A stretch of 7,811 nt of DNA from the NCBI GenBank assembly GCA_900767015.1, contig CAAFXQ010000004.1:1-7811 (forward strand), read 5' to 3'. Source of the stretch: Clostridia bacterium (GTDB lineage Bacteria > Bacillota > Clostridia > Oscillospirales > Acutalibacteraceae). This document shows positions 1 to 5,724 of the stretch, piece after piece. Position numbers and translations under genes: made by a program. Under the pieces are notes generated by a model, which was not told the DNA's origin, did no database searches, and saw only the letters and a program-made list of their open reading frames with translations. Position 1 is the stretch's first letter. Every line of letters begins with the position of its first letter.

Positions 1-42
1 ATGCGTCCTCCCTTTATCTGCCACCGGCAGCGGTCGGCCGCA

Positions 43-81
43 TTGCCCAAAGCAAGCGCGCAGGGGCTGCGCTACACCCCG
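43..81 (-). pseudogene. Truncated tRNA-Pro(UGG)-like 5' half
   Basis: Read on the minus strand from 81, the sequence starts with a 7-nt acceptor strand CGGGGTG, then TA, a GCGC/GCGC D-stem (72-69 with 61-58), and an anticodon arm beginning CTTGC with loop TTTGGG. This gives anticodon TGG at 49-47 followed by G, as expected of tRNA-Pro. The D-loop is only 7 nt and lacks the usual GG. The 3' strand of the anticodon stem does not match (about two bases appear missing), and no T-arm or pairing 3' acceptor strand CACCCCG occurs before the window edge. I infer a decayed or truncated tRNA gene, not a functional one. The match is by eye against remembered tRNA-Pro structure. Confidence 0.5.
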
Positions 82-89
82 AAATAAAA

Positions 90-183
90 ATGAAGCACTC
101 GCTTGCGCTCGCATGAAGCAACGGCAAAGCCGCCATGAAGCACAAAACGGAGTTTTGCATGAAGCGTTTGCTTCGCAAACATT
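90..183. repeat. Array of four ATGAAGC heptamers with interposed mini-hairpins
   Basis: ATGAAGC occurs at 90, 113, 135 and 159, a period of 22-24 bp. Three of the four spacers hold a perfect inverted repeat with a 3-nt loop: 122-125/129-132 (loop AAA), 143-148/152-157 (loop GGA) and 166-171/175-180 (loop TTC). The stem sequences are unrelated to one another, so structure is kept while sequence is not. The first spacer (97-112) has no perfect stem. The array abuts the tRNA-Pro-like fragment. There is no CRISPR-like long repeat and no coding signal. Its role is unknown. Confidence 0.7.
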
Positions 184-439
184 ATTTTTGACTACGAAAT
201 TATACCTGATATTTCTGCCTTTGTCAACCGCCCGGCTCTTCGGATTTGCTTTTTTCGGAAAGTCTGCGGTAACGGGAAGAAAGGCGGCTGTGTGCGGCGA
301 AGCACCACATTCGCCGTTGCCCGAGGCAACGGCAAAAACAAAACCGCAGGTTTTGTCAGCCGCCGTCCCGCCGAAGGAAGAATCTTTCCCGAAGCCGCAA
401 CGCTCACCGCCGCTTATAATTTACAGACTTCCCAACAGG
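184..439. other. Gene-free stretch between repeat array and terminator
   Basis: No open frame here has a plausible ribosome binding site, recognisable domain or protein-like composition on either strand. The open frames present give low-complexity Arg/Pro-rich translations. The only structure I can point to is the cluster of inverted repeats at 295-356. Nothing suggests a transposase or a phage gene. Confidence 0.6.
295..356. repeat. Cluster of perfect small hairpins
   Basis: Three perfect inverted repeats lie side by side: 295-301/310-316 (7-bp stem, 8-nt loop), 313-321/325-333 (9-bp stem, loop CGA) and 338-345/349-356 (8-bp stem, loop GCA). The first two overlap by 4 nt and so exclude each other in a folded transcript. 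The 3-nt loops are the same design as in the array at 90-183, suggesting one family of elements. None is followed by a T tract, so these are not ordinary terminators. Confidence 0.6.
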
Positions 440-485
440 AAAAACCGACTCTGCGGGGAACAGTTTTCCTTTGGTACAGAGTCAG
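440..485 (-). terminator. Intrinsic terminator of the PHP-unknown-C_GCAxxG operon
   Basis: On the minus strand, GACTCTG (483-477) pairs with CAGAGTC (453-447). The stem extends by one G-T and one C-G pair, with an inner GGAA/TTCC pairing possible in the loop. Five T residues (444-440) follow directly. It lies about 35 nt beyond the stop codon at 520 and is the expected end of the minus-strand transcript. Confidence 0.65.
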
Positions 486-497
486 GACGCGACCGCA

Positions 498-525
498 ATT
501 ACGCATTACGAATTACGCATTACGC
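498..525. repeat. Four tandem copies of ATTACG(C/A) heptamer
   Basis: ATTACGC, ATTACGA, ATTACGC and ATTACGC follow one another without gaps at 498, 505, 512 and 519. Read on the minus strand the unit is GCGTAAT or TCGTAAT. The TAA of the first unit (522-520) is the stop codon of the C_GCAxxG_C_C gene. Because the unit is 7 bp, the four TAA triplets fall in all three frames. The repeat therefore both ends the gene and closes every minus-strand frame before the terminator. Confidence 0.85.
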
Positions 526-963
526 ATTCTCTTTTATCACCTCGTCAAGCTTTTGAGCTGCAAGATACACCAGCTCTGCACAAGGTCTTTTCTTGTAGTA
601 GTTTTCCGTCCGGCTTTCGGGCATGGGCGACTTCGGTGTATTTTCGTCAAGACCGAGCATCTCACGGCAGACCACCGAGCCGGTTTCCGCCTTGAACCGG
701 TCGGAAAAATCCTGAATCAGCCCGTAGACCTTCGCCCGGTCGTGTCCGTCCTCGCCGGAATACAGCATACTGAAAACCATCGCCGCACCGCTGACGGCAC
801 CGCAGATTTCACGCAGTCTCCCGACGCCGCCTCCAAGACCGCAGGTGAGCTTCATCGCCGTTTTTTCGTCGAGACCGAGCTCGTCCGCCCAGGCGCAAAA
901 TACCGACTGCGAACAGTTGCAGCCGCTTAAAAACAATTCTTTTGCCTTTTGTGCGTGTGTCAT
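520..963 (-). CDS. C_GCAxxG_C_C family cysteine-rich protein
   Basis: This 147-aa protein has the signature of the C_GCAxxG_C_C family (the TIGR01909 type). It has a GCNCSQSV motif near residues 14-21 (Cys15, Cys17), then Cys23 and Cys41. A glycine-rich GLGGGVGR (42-49) leads into ICGAVSGA (53-60, Cys54), with further Cys at 99 and 128. Family members are small soluble proteins whose conserved cysteines suggest redox or metal chemistry, but no reaction is established as far as I know. I chose the ATG at 963-961 because AAAGGA stands 6-7 nt upstream; a longer in-frame start at 984 has no such site. It is the last gene of the minus-strand operon, 49 nt after its neighbour with a hairpin between. 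Its stop codon is inside the 7-bp repeat. Confidence 0.85.
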   Translation of the reverse strand: MTHAQKAKELFLSGCNCSQSVFCAWADELGLDEKTAMKLTCGLGGGVGRLREICGAVSGAAMVFSMLYSGEDGHDRAKVYGLIQDFSDRFKAETGSVVCREMLGLDENTPKSPMPESRTENYYKKRPCAELVYLAAQKLDEVIKENA

Positions 964-985
964 AATGATTCCTTTCCAAAACATA

Positions 986-1014
986 ACCGCCCAAAATCGG
1001 GCGGTCGCTTTTTT
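986..1014. terminator. Intergenic hairpin, terminator-like
   Basis: ACCGCCC (986-992) pairs with GGGCGGT (999-1005) around a 6-nt loop. On the plus strand a run of six T (1009-1014) follows, but no plus-strand gene needs it. On the minus strand, the direction of both flanking genes, the hairpin comes just after the stop codon of the 197-aa gene and is followed only by a broken T tract (TTATGTTTT). I infer partial termination or mRNA-end protection, lowering expression of the C_GCAxxG gene relative to the genes before it. Confidence 0.5.
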
Positions 1015-1606
1015 ATTTCACTTTACCGACTTCGGGAATATCGACAAACCCGGCATTCTTGATTTCCTTTTCAACGAGGTCGACTGCAATATTCCAGACG
1101 GTTTCGCCGGCGGCAATACAGCCGTCGTTATTTTTGCTGACCGAGCAGAGCATCGAAAAAGCTTTTCCGATATTCTCCGTGATGTTCCCGCCCTTTTTCA
1201 TTGCAAGGTAGTAGAACGTAAAGGCGGCGCCGTCGGAGATGTTTTTGAAAAATCCGGGCGAGGTCTCTCTCAGGCTGTCATAAAGAGCGTTGATCGCCGT
1301 TGTCGCAAGCTGCGGAACAGGAATTTCGACCTGAAGAAGCGACTCGGCCGCAAAAATCAGCAGCACCTTGATCTGATACATAATGTCCTGTGACAGATAC
1401 CGCTGCGGCAGAATATTCTTAAAGTCGATCGAAAGCCCGTTTTTTCCGCTTTCGGGCGTAATCGTAGAGAGCCTTTGTCCGAGAAGCTTGGCTTTTTCGA
1501 GATTTCCGTTCGCTCGGTGAAGATTGATCGCTTCAAAAACGGTCGAAAGATTCGCCGAGGATATGTCGGCTCCTTTTGTGTAAATTTTAATGTCGTTGTC
1601 TGCCAT
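1013..1606 (-). CDS. Hypothetical protein, 197 aa
   Basis: I do not recognise this family. The protein is soluble-looking and mostly helical, with no signal peptide or clear membrane segment. Residues 20-46 (AINLHRANGNLEKAKLLGQ region) have the spacing of a single TPR-like helical hairpin. The middle (75-113) is hydrophobic and alanine/leucine-rich. Residues 127-175 include Cys154 and Cys163 around a polar SKNNDG turn, followed by an amphipathic helix. The start is the ATG at 1606-1604 with AAAGGAA (1617-1611) upstream. It begins 32 nt after the PHP gene and precedes the C_GCAxxG gene on the same strand, so the three are probably co-transcribed. Composition resembles the neighbours. It is a real gene by start signal and context; function is unknown. 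Confidence 0.75.
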   Translation of the reverse strand: MADNDIKIYTKGADISSANLSTVFEAINLHRANGNLEKAKLLGQRLSTITPESGKNGLSIDFKNILPQRYLSQDIMYQIKVLLIFAAESLLQVEIPVPQLATTAINALYDSLRETSPGFFKNISDGAAFTFYYLAMKKGGNITENIGKAFSMLCSVSKNNDGCIAAGETVWNIAVDLVEKEIKNAGFVDIPEVGKVK

Positions 1607-1638
1607 AGTATTCCTTTCGAATTGAAGATTCGTTGTCG

Positions 1639-2532
1639 TTATTGATTCTGCGCACCGCTTTCCGCCTTGGCTTTTTCCTCCCGCTTTTGCTTGCGGCGCT
1701 GTTTGGCTTTATAATTCAAAAGCTCGTTGAGATTCTCTTCGGGCGTTGTACACTGACCGAGAAGTGTCGGCTCAGCATTGTTGCCTCCGTGGAAATCGCT
1801 TCCGCCCGTCATAAGAAGCTTGTGCTTTTTGGCGACCGATTTCAGGTATTCCTGCTGCTCGGGCGAATTGGCGGGGTGCCATACCTCAACACCGTCGATT
1901 CCGGCTTCAATCAGTTCGTCAAGAAGCTCGAAATTGTCGTAAAAGCCGGGGTGGGCCAGAATTGCGATTCCGCCGGCGTCATGAATTTCTTTCACCGTTT
2001 CAAACGGGTCGGCATAGGCCGTATGGCTTACGACAATATTCTTCGGGCTTTCCTTAGAAAAAAGCTCCTGATAAAGATCGCCGAAAATTGTTGTGGTGTA
2101 TCCGCTTTCAAGAAGAGCCCGCATGATGTGCTGTTTAAAAAGGCAGGTTGAGCCTGCGGCGCATTTTACGATCAGTTCGGGCGATACGGGGTATCTTTCG
2201 GCGACTCTCAATGCCATAATGCGGTTTGCGGCCTTTCGGATTTCCGTGTTGCGCTTGCAAAGACCGAGAAGCTGTTCGGGACGGTCGGGCAAATAACAAA
2301 GAATATGCGCCTTTCTTGAGCGCTTTTTATCCGTACAGGTAAATTCGGCCGCCGGGATAATATTCACGCCCAGCCGTTTTCCGAGAACGCCCGCTCTGAC
2401 CGTTCCGGCAATAAAATCATGGTCGGTAACGGCGATGGTGTCAATTCCGCTCTTTTTCGCAAGCTGAATGAGATCATCGATGCCCAACGTTCCGTCGGAA
2501 AGTTTCGAATGACAATGTAAGTCCGCTTTCAA
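1639..2532 (-). CDS. PHP-domain metal-dependent phosphoesterase
   Basis: This 297-aa protein carries the full set of PHP metal ligands: DLHCHSKLSDGT (4-15; His6, His8, Asp13), VTDHD (35-39; Asp37, His38), Glu63, His76, the AHP motif (His194), and GGSDFHGG (243-250; Asp246, His248). PHP enzymes of this size and layout include the YciV/RNase AM group and 3',5'-nucleoside bisphosphate phosphatases. These hydrolyse phosphoester ends of nucleotides or RNA in the cytoplasm using up to three metals. Which substrate is used here cannot be told. The C-terminal tail (275-290) is strongly basic (KQRRKQKREEKAK) and might contact nucleic acid. The start is TTG at 2532-2530, chosen because the family begins with (M)xxDLHxHS and AGGGG lies 7 nt upstream. 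It is the first gene of the operon. Confidence 0.9.
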   Translation of the reverse strand: MKADLHCHSKLSDGTLGIDDLIQLAKKSGIDTIAVTDHDFIAGTVRAGVLGKRLGVNIIPAAEFTCTDKKRSRKAHILCYLPDRPEQLLGLCKRNTEIRKAANRIMALRVAERYPVSPELIVKCAAGSTCLFKQHIMRALLESGYTTTIFGDLYQELFSKESPKNIVVSHTAYADPFETVKEIHDAGGIAILAHPGFYDNFELLDELIEAGIDGVEVWHPANSPEQQEYLKSVAKKHKLLMTGGSDFHGGNNAEPTLLGQCTTPEENLNELLNYKAKQRRKQKREEKAKAESGAQNQ

Positions 2533-2557
2533 ATTAAAACCCCTTTTCTAATTCCTG

Positions 2558-2616
2558 TTGTCCTCAGTTTCCTTTGTTTTAAGCCACATATGCGTTTTTA
2601 CGCCGAAAAAGGACAA
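2558..2616 (-). promoter_or_regulatory. Inverted repeat in the PHP operon leader
   Basis: TTGTCCT (plus strand 2558-2564) and AGGACAA (2610-2616) can pair across 45 nt in the 5' leader of the PHP transcript, with a small GCGT/ACGC hairpin inside. The leader is about 105 nt from the predicted start site to the TTG. No known riboswitch is recognised. It could be chance; the pairing is the only support. Confidence 0.25.
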
Positions 2617-2646
2617 GATTCCTCTATATTAAAATAACCATATATA

Positions 2647-2675
2647 ATTATACCGTTATTTTTTTATGATTGCAA
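2647..2675 (-). promoter_or_regulatory. Sigma-A type promoter of the PHP operon
   Basis: On the minus strand, TTGCAA (2675-2670) is followed by a 17-nt spacer and a perfect TATAAT (2652-2647). This is a near-consensus housekeeping promoter. Transcription would begin near 2640 and give a leader of about 105 nt before the TTG start of the PHP gene. The -35 box begins about 30 nt beyond the rarA stop codon, where I see only a T-rich stretch and no convincing terminator, so some rarA read-through into the operon is possible. Confidence 0.75.
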
Positions 2676-2705
2676 GAGGTTTATCAAAAAAATACGGCTT
2701 TCGCT

Positions 2706-3980
2706 TTACTTGTTTTCGTTTTTGATTCTGTCCCAATACGCCTTTGCCGCCTGTTCGTTTTTGTTGTCGCCGAAAACATAATAACTGCGGTTTTTGATTG
2801 CGTCGGGTAAATACTGCTGTTTCACATAGTGAGACGGATAATCGTGGGGATACAGATAAAACTGACCCTTGTTCTGATTGTCCTCACCGTCATAGTGCAT
2901 ATTCTGAAGCTGTCTCGGGATCGGGCCGCTTTTTCCTTTTTTCAGATCTGACATCGCCTCATTGATTCCTAAGTATGCCGAGTTCGACTTGGGACTTGTG
3001 CAGACAAGAACAACGGCATCCGCAAGCGGGATTCTCGCTTCGGGAAGTCCGACCGCCAATGCGATATCGACCGCCGCTTTGACAATCGGGAGAATCTGCG
3101 GATACGCAAGCCCCACATCTTCACACGCACAGACCATAAGCCGTCTTACCGCCGACGGAAGATCCCCGGCTTCTAAAAGTCTTGCAAGGTAATGCAGCGC
3201 TGCATCCGGGTCGGAGCCTCTCATCGACTTTTGAAAAGCCGAAAGAATGTCGTAATGCTCGTCGCCGTCCCGGTCATATTTCATCGAGCTTTTCTGCGTC
3301 AGCTCCTTTGCCTTTTCAAGCGTGATCCGATAGTCTCCGTTTTCGTCGGGAACGGTGCTGATTACGCAAAGCTCTACCGAATTGAGAGCCTTTCTGACGT
3401 CGCCTCCGCAGGCATAGGCAATATAACGGACAGCACCGTCTTCGACACTGATTCTTGCCTGCTTTTCTTTTTCAAGAAAACGGAAGCCCCGTTCAACCGC
3501 CGGCATGATATCTTCGGCGGTGATGCTCTTGAATTCGAATACCGTCGAGCGGCTTAAAATGGCGTTATGAATATAAAAATACGGGTTTTCCGTCGTTGAG
3601 GCGATCAGCGTGATTTCGCCCCGTTCGATATAATCGAGGAGGGTCTGCTGCTGTTTTTTCGTGAAATACTGAATCTCATCAAGATAAAGCAAAATTCCGT
3701 TTACCGCCGCAAGCGTATCAAGCTCGGCGACAATGGCCTTGATATCCGCCGTTGACGCACTGGTTCCGTTCAGCTTATGAAATTTCCGGTTTGTTGATTT
3801 CGCAATAATGGACGCAAGTGTCGTTTTGCCGACACCGGACGGTCCGTAAAAAACAAGATTCGGAACCTCGCCGGACTCAATTATGTTGCGAAGTGCTTTT
3901 CCTTTTTCAAGAAGATGCCGCTGTCCGACCATCTCGTCAATACAGGAAGGCCGTATTCTGTCTGCAAGAGGAGCTTTCAT
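2706..3980 (-). CDS. rarA: Replication-associated recombination protein A (RarA/MgsA)
   Basis: RarA is a tetrameric AAA+ ATPase, related to clamp-loader subunits, that acts at stalled replication forks and interacts with single-strand DNA binding protein. The 424-aa length is normal. Motifs in order: a start rich in LADRIRP (5-11) and DEMVGQRHLL (15-24), Walker A GPSGVGKTT (46-54), Walker B LYLDEI (98-103), sensor-1 TTENP (129-133), and LSRS with the arginine finger (142-145). The family C-terminal signature YPHDYP (about 377-382) and QYLPD (389-393) is also present. ATG at 3980 is preceded by AAAGGAG with a spacer of about 7 nt. It is transcribed divergently from murA, and its own promoter candidate lies at 4017-4045. 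No truncation or missing residue is seen. Confidence 0.95.
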   Translation of the reverse strand: MKAPLADRIRPSCIDEMVGQRHLLEKGKALRNIIESGEVPNLVFYGPSGVGKTTLASIIAKSTNRKFHKLNGTSASTADIKAIVAELDTLAAVNGILLYLDEIQYFTKKQQQTLLDYIERGEITLIASTTENPYFYIHNAILSRSTVFEFKSITAEDIMPAVERGFRFLEKEKQARISVEDGAVRYIAYACGGDVRKALNSVELCVISTVPDENGDYRITLEKAKELTQKSSMKYDRDGDEHYDILSAFQKSMRGSDPDAALHYLARLLEAGDLPSAVRRLMVCACEDVGLAYPQILPIVKAAVDIALAVGLPEARIPLADAVVLVCTSPKSNSAYLGINEAMSDLKKGKSGPIPRQLQNMHYDGEDNQNKGQFYLYPHDYPSHYVKQQYLPDAIKNRSYYVFGDNKNEQAAKAYWDRIKNENK

Positions 3981-4016
3981 AACCGTTCTCCTTTTTTAAA
4001 CCAAATTCTGACATTT

Positions 4017-4045
4017 ATCTTATCACAGCTTCGAAAAATAGGCAA
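4017..4045 (-). promoter_or_regulatory. Candidate extended -10 promoter of rarA
   Basis: On the minus strand, TTGCCT (4045-4040), a 17-nt spacer and TAAGAT (4022-4017) are preceded by TGA, an extended -10 signal. The -35 match is poor. It sits about 35 nt upstream of the rarA ATG, leaving room for a short leader carrying the AGGAG site. It is the best placed candidate in the gap, not a strong consensus. Confidence 0.45.
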
Positions 4046-4053
4046 CCTATTTT
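4035..4053. promoter_or_regulatory. Perfect dyad over the rarA -35 region
   Basis: AAAATAGG (4035-4042) and CCTATTTT (4046-4053) form a perfect 8-bp inverted repeat around CAA. It covers the predicted -35 of rarA, where a bound protein could block or assist polymerase. No T tract follows in either direction beyond the stem itself, so an operator is likelier than a terminator. No regulator gene is near to name as its partner. Confidence 0.4.
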
Positions 4054-4191
4054 CATTTCTTCATTTTTTTACTTTTCAATAAAATATCGACTGATTTTCA
4101 ATTATTTCGCCGTGTTTTTGCCGACGTTCAAAGCGCAAAATAATATCAGAGTCATTGTTGTTATTTTTTAAGATTTCAGCCTTATTATTTT
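4054..4191. other. AT-rich centre of the rarA/murA divergent region
   Basis: No gene is seen. The stretch is strongly AT-rich and holds a direct repeat TTTTCAAT at 4073-4080 and 4095-4102 (22 bp apart, about two helix turns). It probably serves as upstream promoter DNA for the two divergent genes. Confidence 0.4.
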
Positions 4192-4205
4192 GGGTAAAAT
4201 TCACA

Positions 4206-4231
4206 AAAAGGGTAAAAGGGTATTCCCTTTT
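4206..4231. promoter_or_regulatory. Direct repeat and dyad over the murA -35 region
   Basis: AAAAGGGT is repeated head to tail (4206-4213 and 4214-4221). The second copy forms a perfect 7-bp dyad, AAAAGGG (4214-4220) with CCCTTTT (4225-4231), around TATT. GGGTAAAA also occurs at 4192 and 4210. The dyad covers the -35 position of the murA promoter, suggesting an operator. Confidence 0.45.
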
Positions 4232-4251
4232 CGGACGAATGGTGCTATAAT
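4223..4251 (+). promoter_or_regulatory. Extended -10 promoter of murA
   Basis: A perfect TATAAT (4246-4251) is preceded by TGC, the extended -10 motif. The -35 position at 17-bp spacing (TTCCCT, 4223-4228) is weak, as is tolerated with an extended -10. The start site would be near 4258, giving a leader of about 160 nt before the TTG start of murA. Confidence 0.65.
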
Positions 4252-4280
4252 ACCGTAGGTTAAATGTGATTTACTCTTTG

Positions 4281-4397
4281 AAGGCGTTTTTTGCCTTTGG
4301 TTCAATAGATTGACTTTTCATCTGAAGCGGGGCTTCATTGTGTGAGAGAGCATGGTTCTACTCTCTAAATCGGAAACAACCGGTTGTTTTTGTTTCC
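4281..4397 (+). promoter_or_regulatory. Structured murA 5' leader with four hairpins
   Basis: Four inverted repeats follow one another in the leader: 4281-4285/4293-4297; 4322-4327/4331-4336 (loop GGG); 4345-4350/4361-4366; and 4372-4379/4390-4397. The last contains the 16-bp palindrome AAACAACC-GGTTGTTT (4374-4389), partly followed by T residues, and ends 6 nt before the AGAGGAG ribosome binding site. It can therefore fold two ways, as a short hairpin with a T-rich tail or a longer one reaching the site. I recognise no known riboswitch or T-box. Regulation of murA at this leader is an inference from structure. Confidence 0.4.
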
Positions 4398-4417
4398 ATG
4401 GAAAGAGGAGATATTTT

Positions 4418-5704
4418 TTGGAAAAAATAGTTATACACGGCGGTAACAGGCTTACCGGCGAGGTAGAAATCAGCGGCGCAAAAAATGCCGCTGTCGCTAT
4501 CATACCCGCCGCTTTGCTTGCGCAGGACGTTTGCCGTATTGAAAATTTACCGAACATCAGCGACGTTGCATGCATGACAAAAATTCTTGAAAGCATGGGT
4601 GCAAAAGTCAGACGAATCAACAAACATACAATCGAATATGACACCCGAAACGTCAACTCCTATATCGTACCGCACGAAATGACCAAAAAGCTTCGTGCCT
4701 CTTATTATCTTGTAGGCGCTCTTTTAGGCCGTTTCTGCCGGGCAAAGGTTGCTTTGCCGGGCGGCTGTGATTTCGGTGTCCGTCCGATTGACCTTCATAT
4801 TAAAGGCTTTGAACTTCTGGGCGCAACCGTAAACCTTGAAAGCGCTATGGTCAACGCCAAGGCGGAGAGACTGACGGGAAGCGCCATCTACATGGATAAG
4901 GTTTCCGTCGGCGCAACGATCAACATCATGCTCGCCTCCGTAAAAGCAAGAGGACTGACCATTATTGAAAACGCCGCAAAAGAGCCGCATATCGTTGACC
5001 TTGCGAACTTTTTGAACGCAATGGGAGCGGACGTAAGAGGCGCCGGAACCGACGTCATCAAAATCCACGGCGTTACCGAGCTTCACGGCTGTACCTATTC
5101 GATTATTCCCGACCAGATCGAGGCCGGAACCTATATGGCTGCCGCAGCGGCCACGGGCGGCGACGTGCTGATTAAGAACGTGATCCCGAAGCATCTTGAT
5201 TCGATTTCGGCGAAGCTGATTGAATGCGGCGTCAAGATCACGGAATACGACGATTCTCTTCGTGTCGAATCGACCGGCAAATTCCGTCACTGCAACATCA
5301 AGACTATGCCTCACCCGGGCTTCCCGACCGATATGCAGCCGCAAATCAGCGTGCTTCTTACCGTTGCCGAGGGTACAAGTCTCGTGTCGGAGGGCGTCTG
5401 GGACAACCGCTTCAAATATGTTGACCAGCTGATCCGGATGGGCGCCAATGTTCAGGTTGACGGAACAATCGCCGTTTTCCAGGGCGTGAAAGAGCTTACC
5501 GGCGCACCCGTTAAAGCCAATGATCTTCGTGCCGGTGCGGCCATGATCGTTGCAGGCCTTATGGCAACGGGCACAACGGAAATCGAAGACATTCAATACA
5601 TCGACCGCGGATATGAGGACTATGTCGAAAAGCTGAAAGCCTTGGGAGCCGACATTTATCGCCGTGAGTTCAGCGACAGTGACAAAGTAAACGCCGCAGG
5701 GTAA
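4418..5704 (+). CDS. murA: UDP-N-acetylglucosamine 1-carboxyvinyltransferase
   Basis: MurA transfers enolpyruvate from phosphoenolpyruvate to UDP-GlcNAc, the first committed step of peptidoglycan synthesis in the cytoplasm. The 428-aa protein matches the family length. Visible active-site residues are Lys22-Asn23 in SGAKNA, Arg93 in LRASY, the loop cysteine Cys117 in PGGCDFGVRP with Arg122, Asp305 in FPTDMQ, and the C-terminal DLRAGAAM and IDRGYE motifs. Cys117 is the residue fosfomycin alkylates, so the enzyme should be of the sensitive type. The start is TTG at 4418, because AGAGGAG lies 7 nt upstream and the family starts near MxKIxIxGG. An in-frame ATG at 4352 would add 22 unrelated residues with no good site. 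Whether this is the MurAA or MurAB-type paralogue cannot be told. It heads the plus-strand cluster with walJ and rlmH. Confidence 0.96.
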   Translation: MEKIVIHGGNRLTGEVEISGAKNAAVAIIPAALLAQDVCRIENLPNISDVACMTKILESMGAKVRRINKHTIEYDTRNVNSYIVPHEMTKKLRASYYLVGALLGRFCRAKVALPGGCDFGVRPIDLHIKGFELLGATVNLESAMVNAKAERLTGSAIYMDKVSVGATINIMLASVKARGLTIIENAAKEPHIVDLANFLNAMGADVRGAGTDVIKIHGVTELHGCTYSIIPDQIEAGTYMAAAAATGGDVLIKNVIPKHLDSISAKLIECGVKITEYDDSLRVESTGKFRHCNIKTMPHPGFPTDMQPQISVLLTVAEGTSLVSEGVWDNRFKYVDQLIRMGANVQVDGTIAVFQGVKELTGAPVKANDLRAGAAMIVAGLMATGTTEIEDIQYIDRGYEDYVEKLKALGADIYRREFSDSDKVNAAG

Positions 5705-5707
5705 CAT
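5679..5707 (+). promoter_or_regulatory. Possible internal promoter for walJ-rlmH
   Basis: GTGACA (5679-5684), a 17-nt spacer and TAACAT (5702-5707) overlap the end of murA. The -35 differs from consensus at one position and the -10 at two. A start near 5714 would place the terminator-like hairpin at 5725-5751 inside the new transcript's leader. This is weak evidence on its own, but there is no space for a promoter downstream of the hairpin. Confidence 0.3.
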
Positions 5708-5724
5708 CGTATCAAACAAATATG

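Noticed and set aside
90..183. Possible CRISPR array
   Set aside because: The repeated unit is only 7 bp, spacers are 15-17 bp and palindromic, and there are no cas genes; this is not CRISPR.
192..407. Minus-strand 71-aa open frame
   Set aside because: Its sequence is Arg/Pro-rich with no family resemblance, has no clear ribosome binding site, and runs through the hairpin cluster.
113..930. Overlapping plus-strand open frames at 113-556, 292-930 and 471-695
   Set aside because: They lack ribosome binding sites, give low-complexity or repeat-derived translations, and run antisense to the well-supported C_GCAxxG gene.
845..2151. Plus-strand open frames 845-1393 and 1633-2151
   Set aside because: They lie fully antisense to the 197-aa gene and the PHP gene, which have motifs and start signals.
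2676..2705. Intrinsic terminator for rarA
   Set aside because: After the stop there is only a GC-GAAA-GC mini stem and a separate T run; the stem is too short to call a terminator.
4258..4417. T-box or known riboswitch in the murA leader
   Set aside because: I find no T-box consensus and no recognisable aptamer core; only generic hairpins are visible.
4724..5719. 331-aa minus-strand open frame inside murA
   Set aside because: It is a long antisense shadow of murA with no start signal; murA has all catalytic residues.
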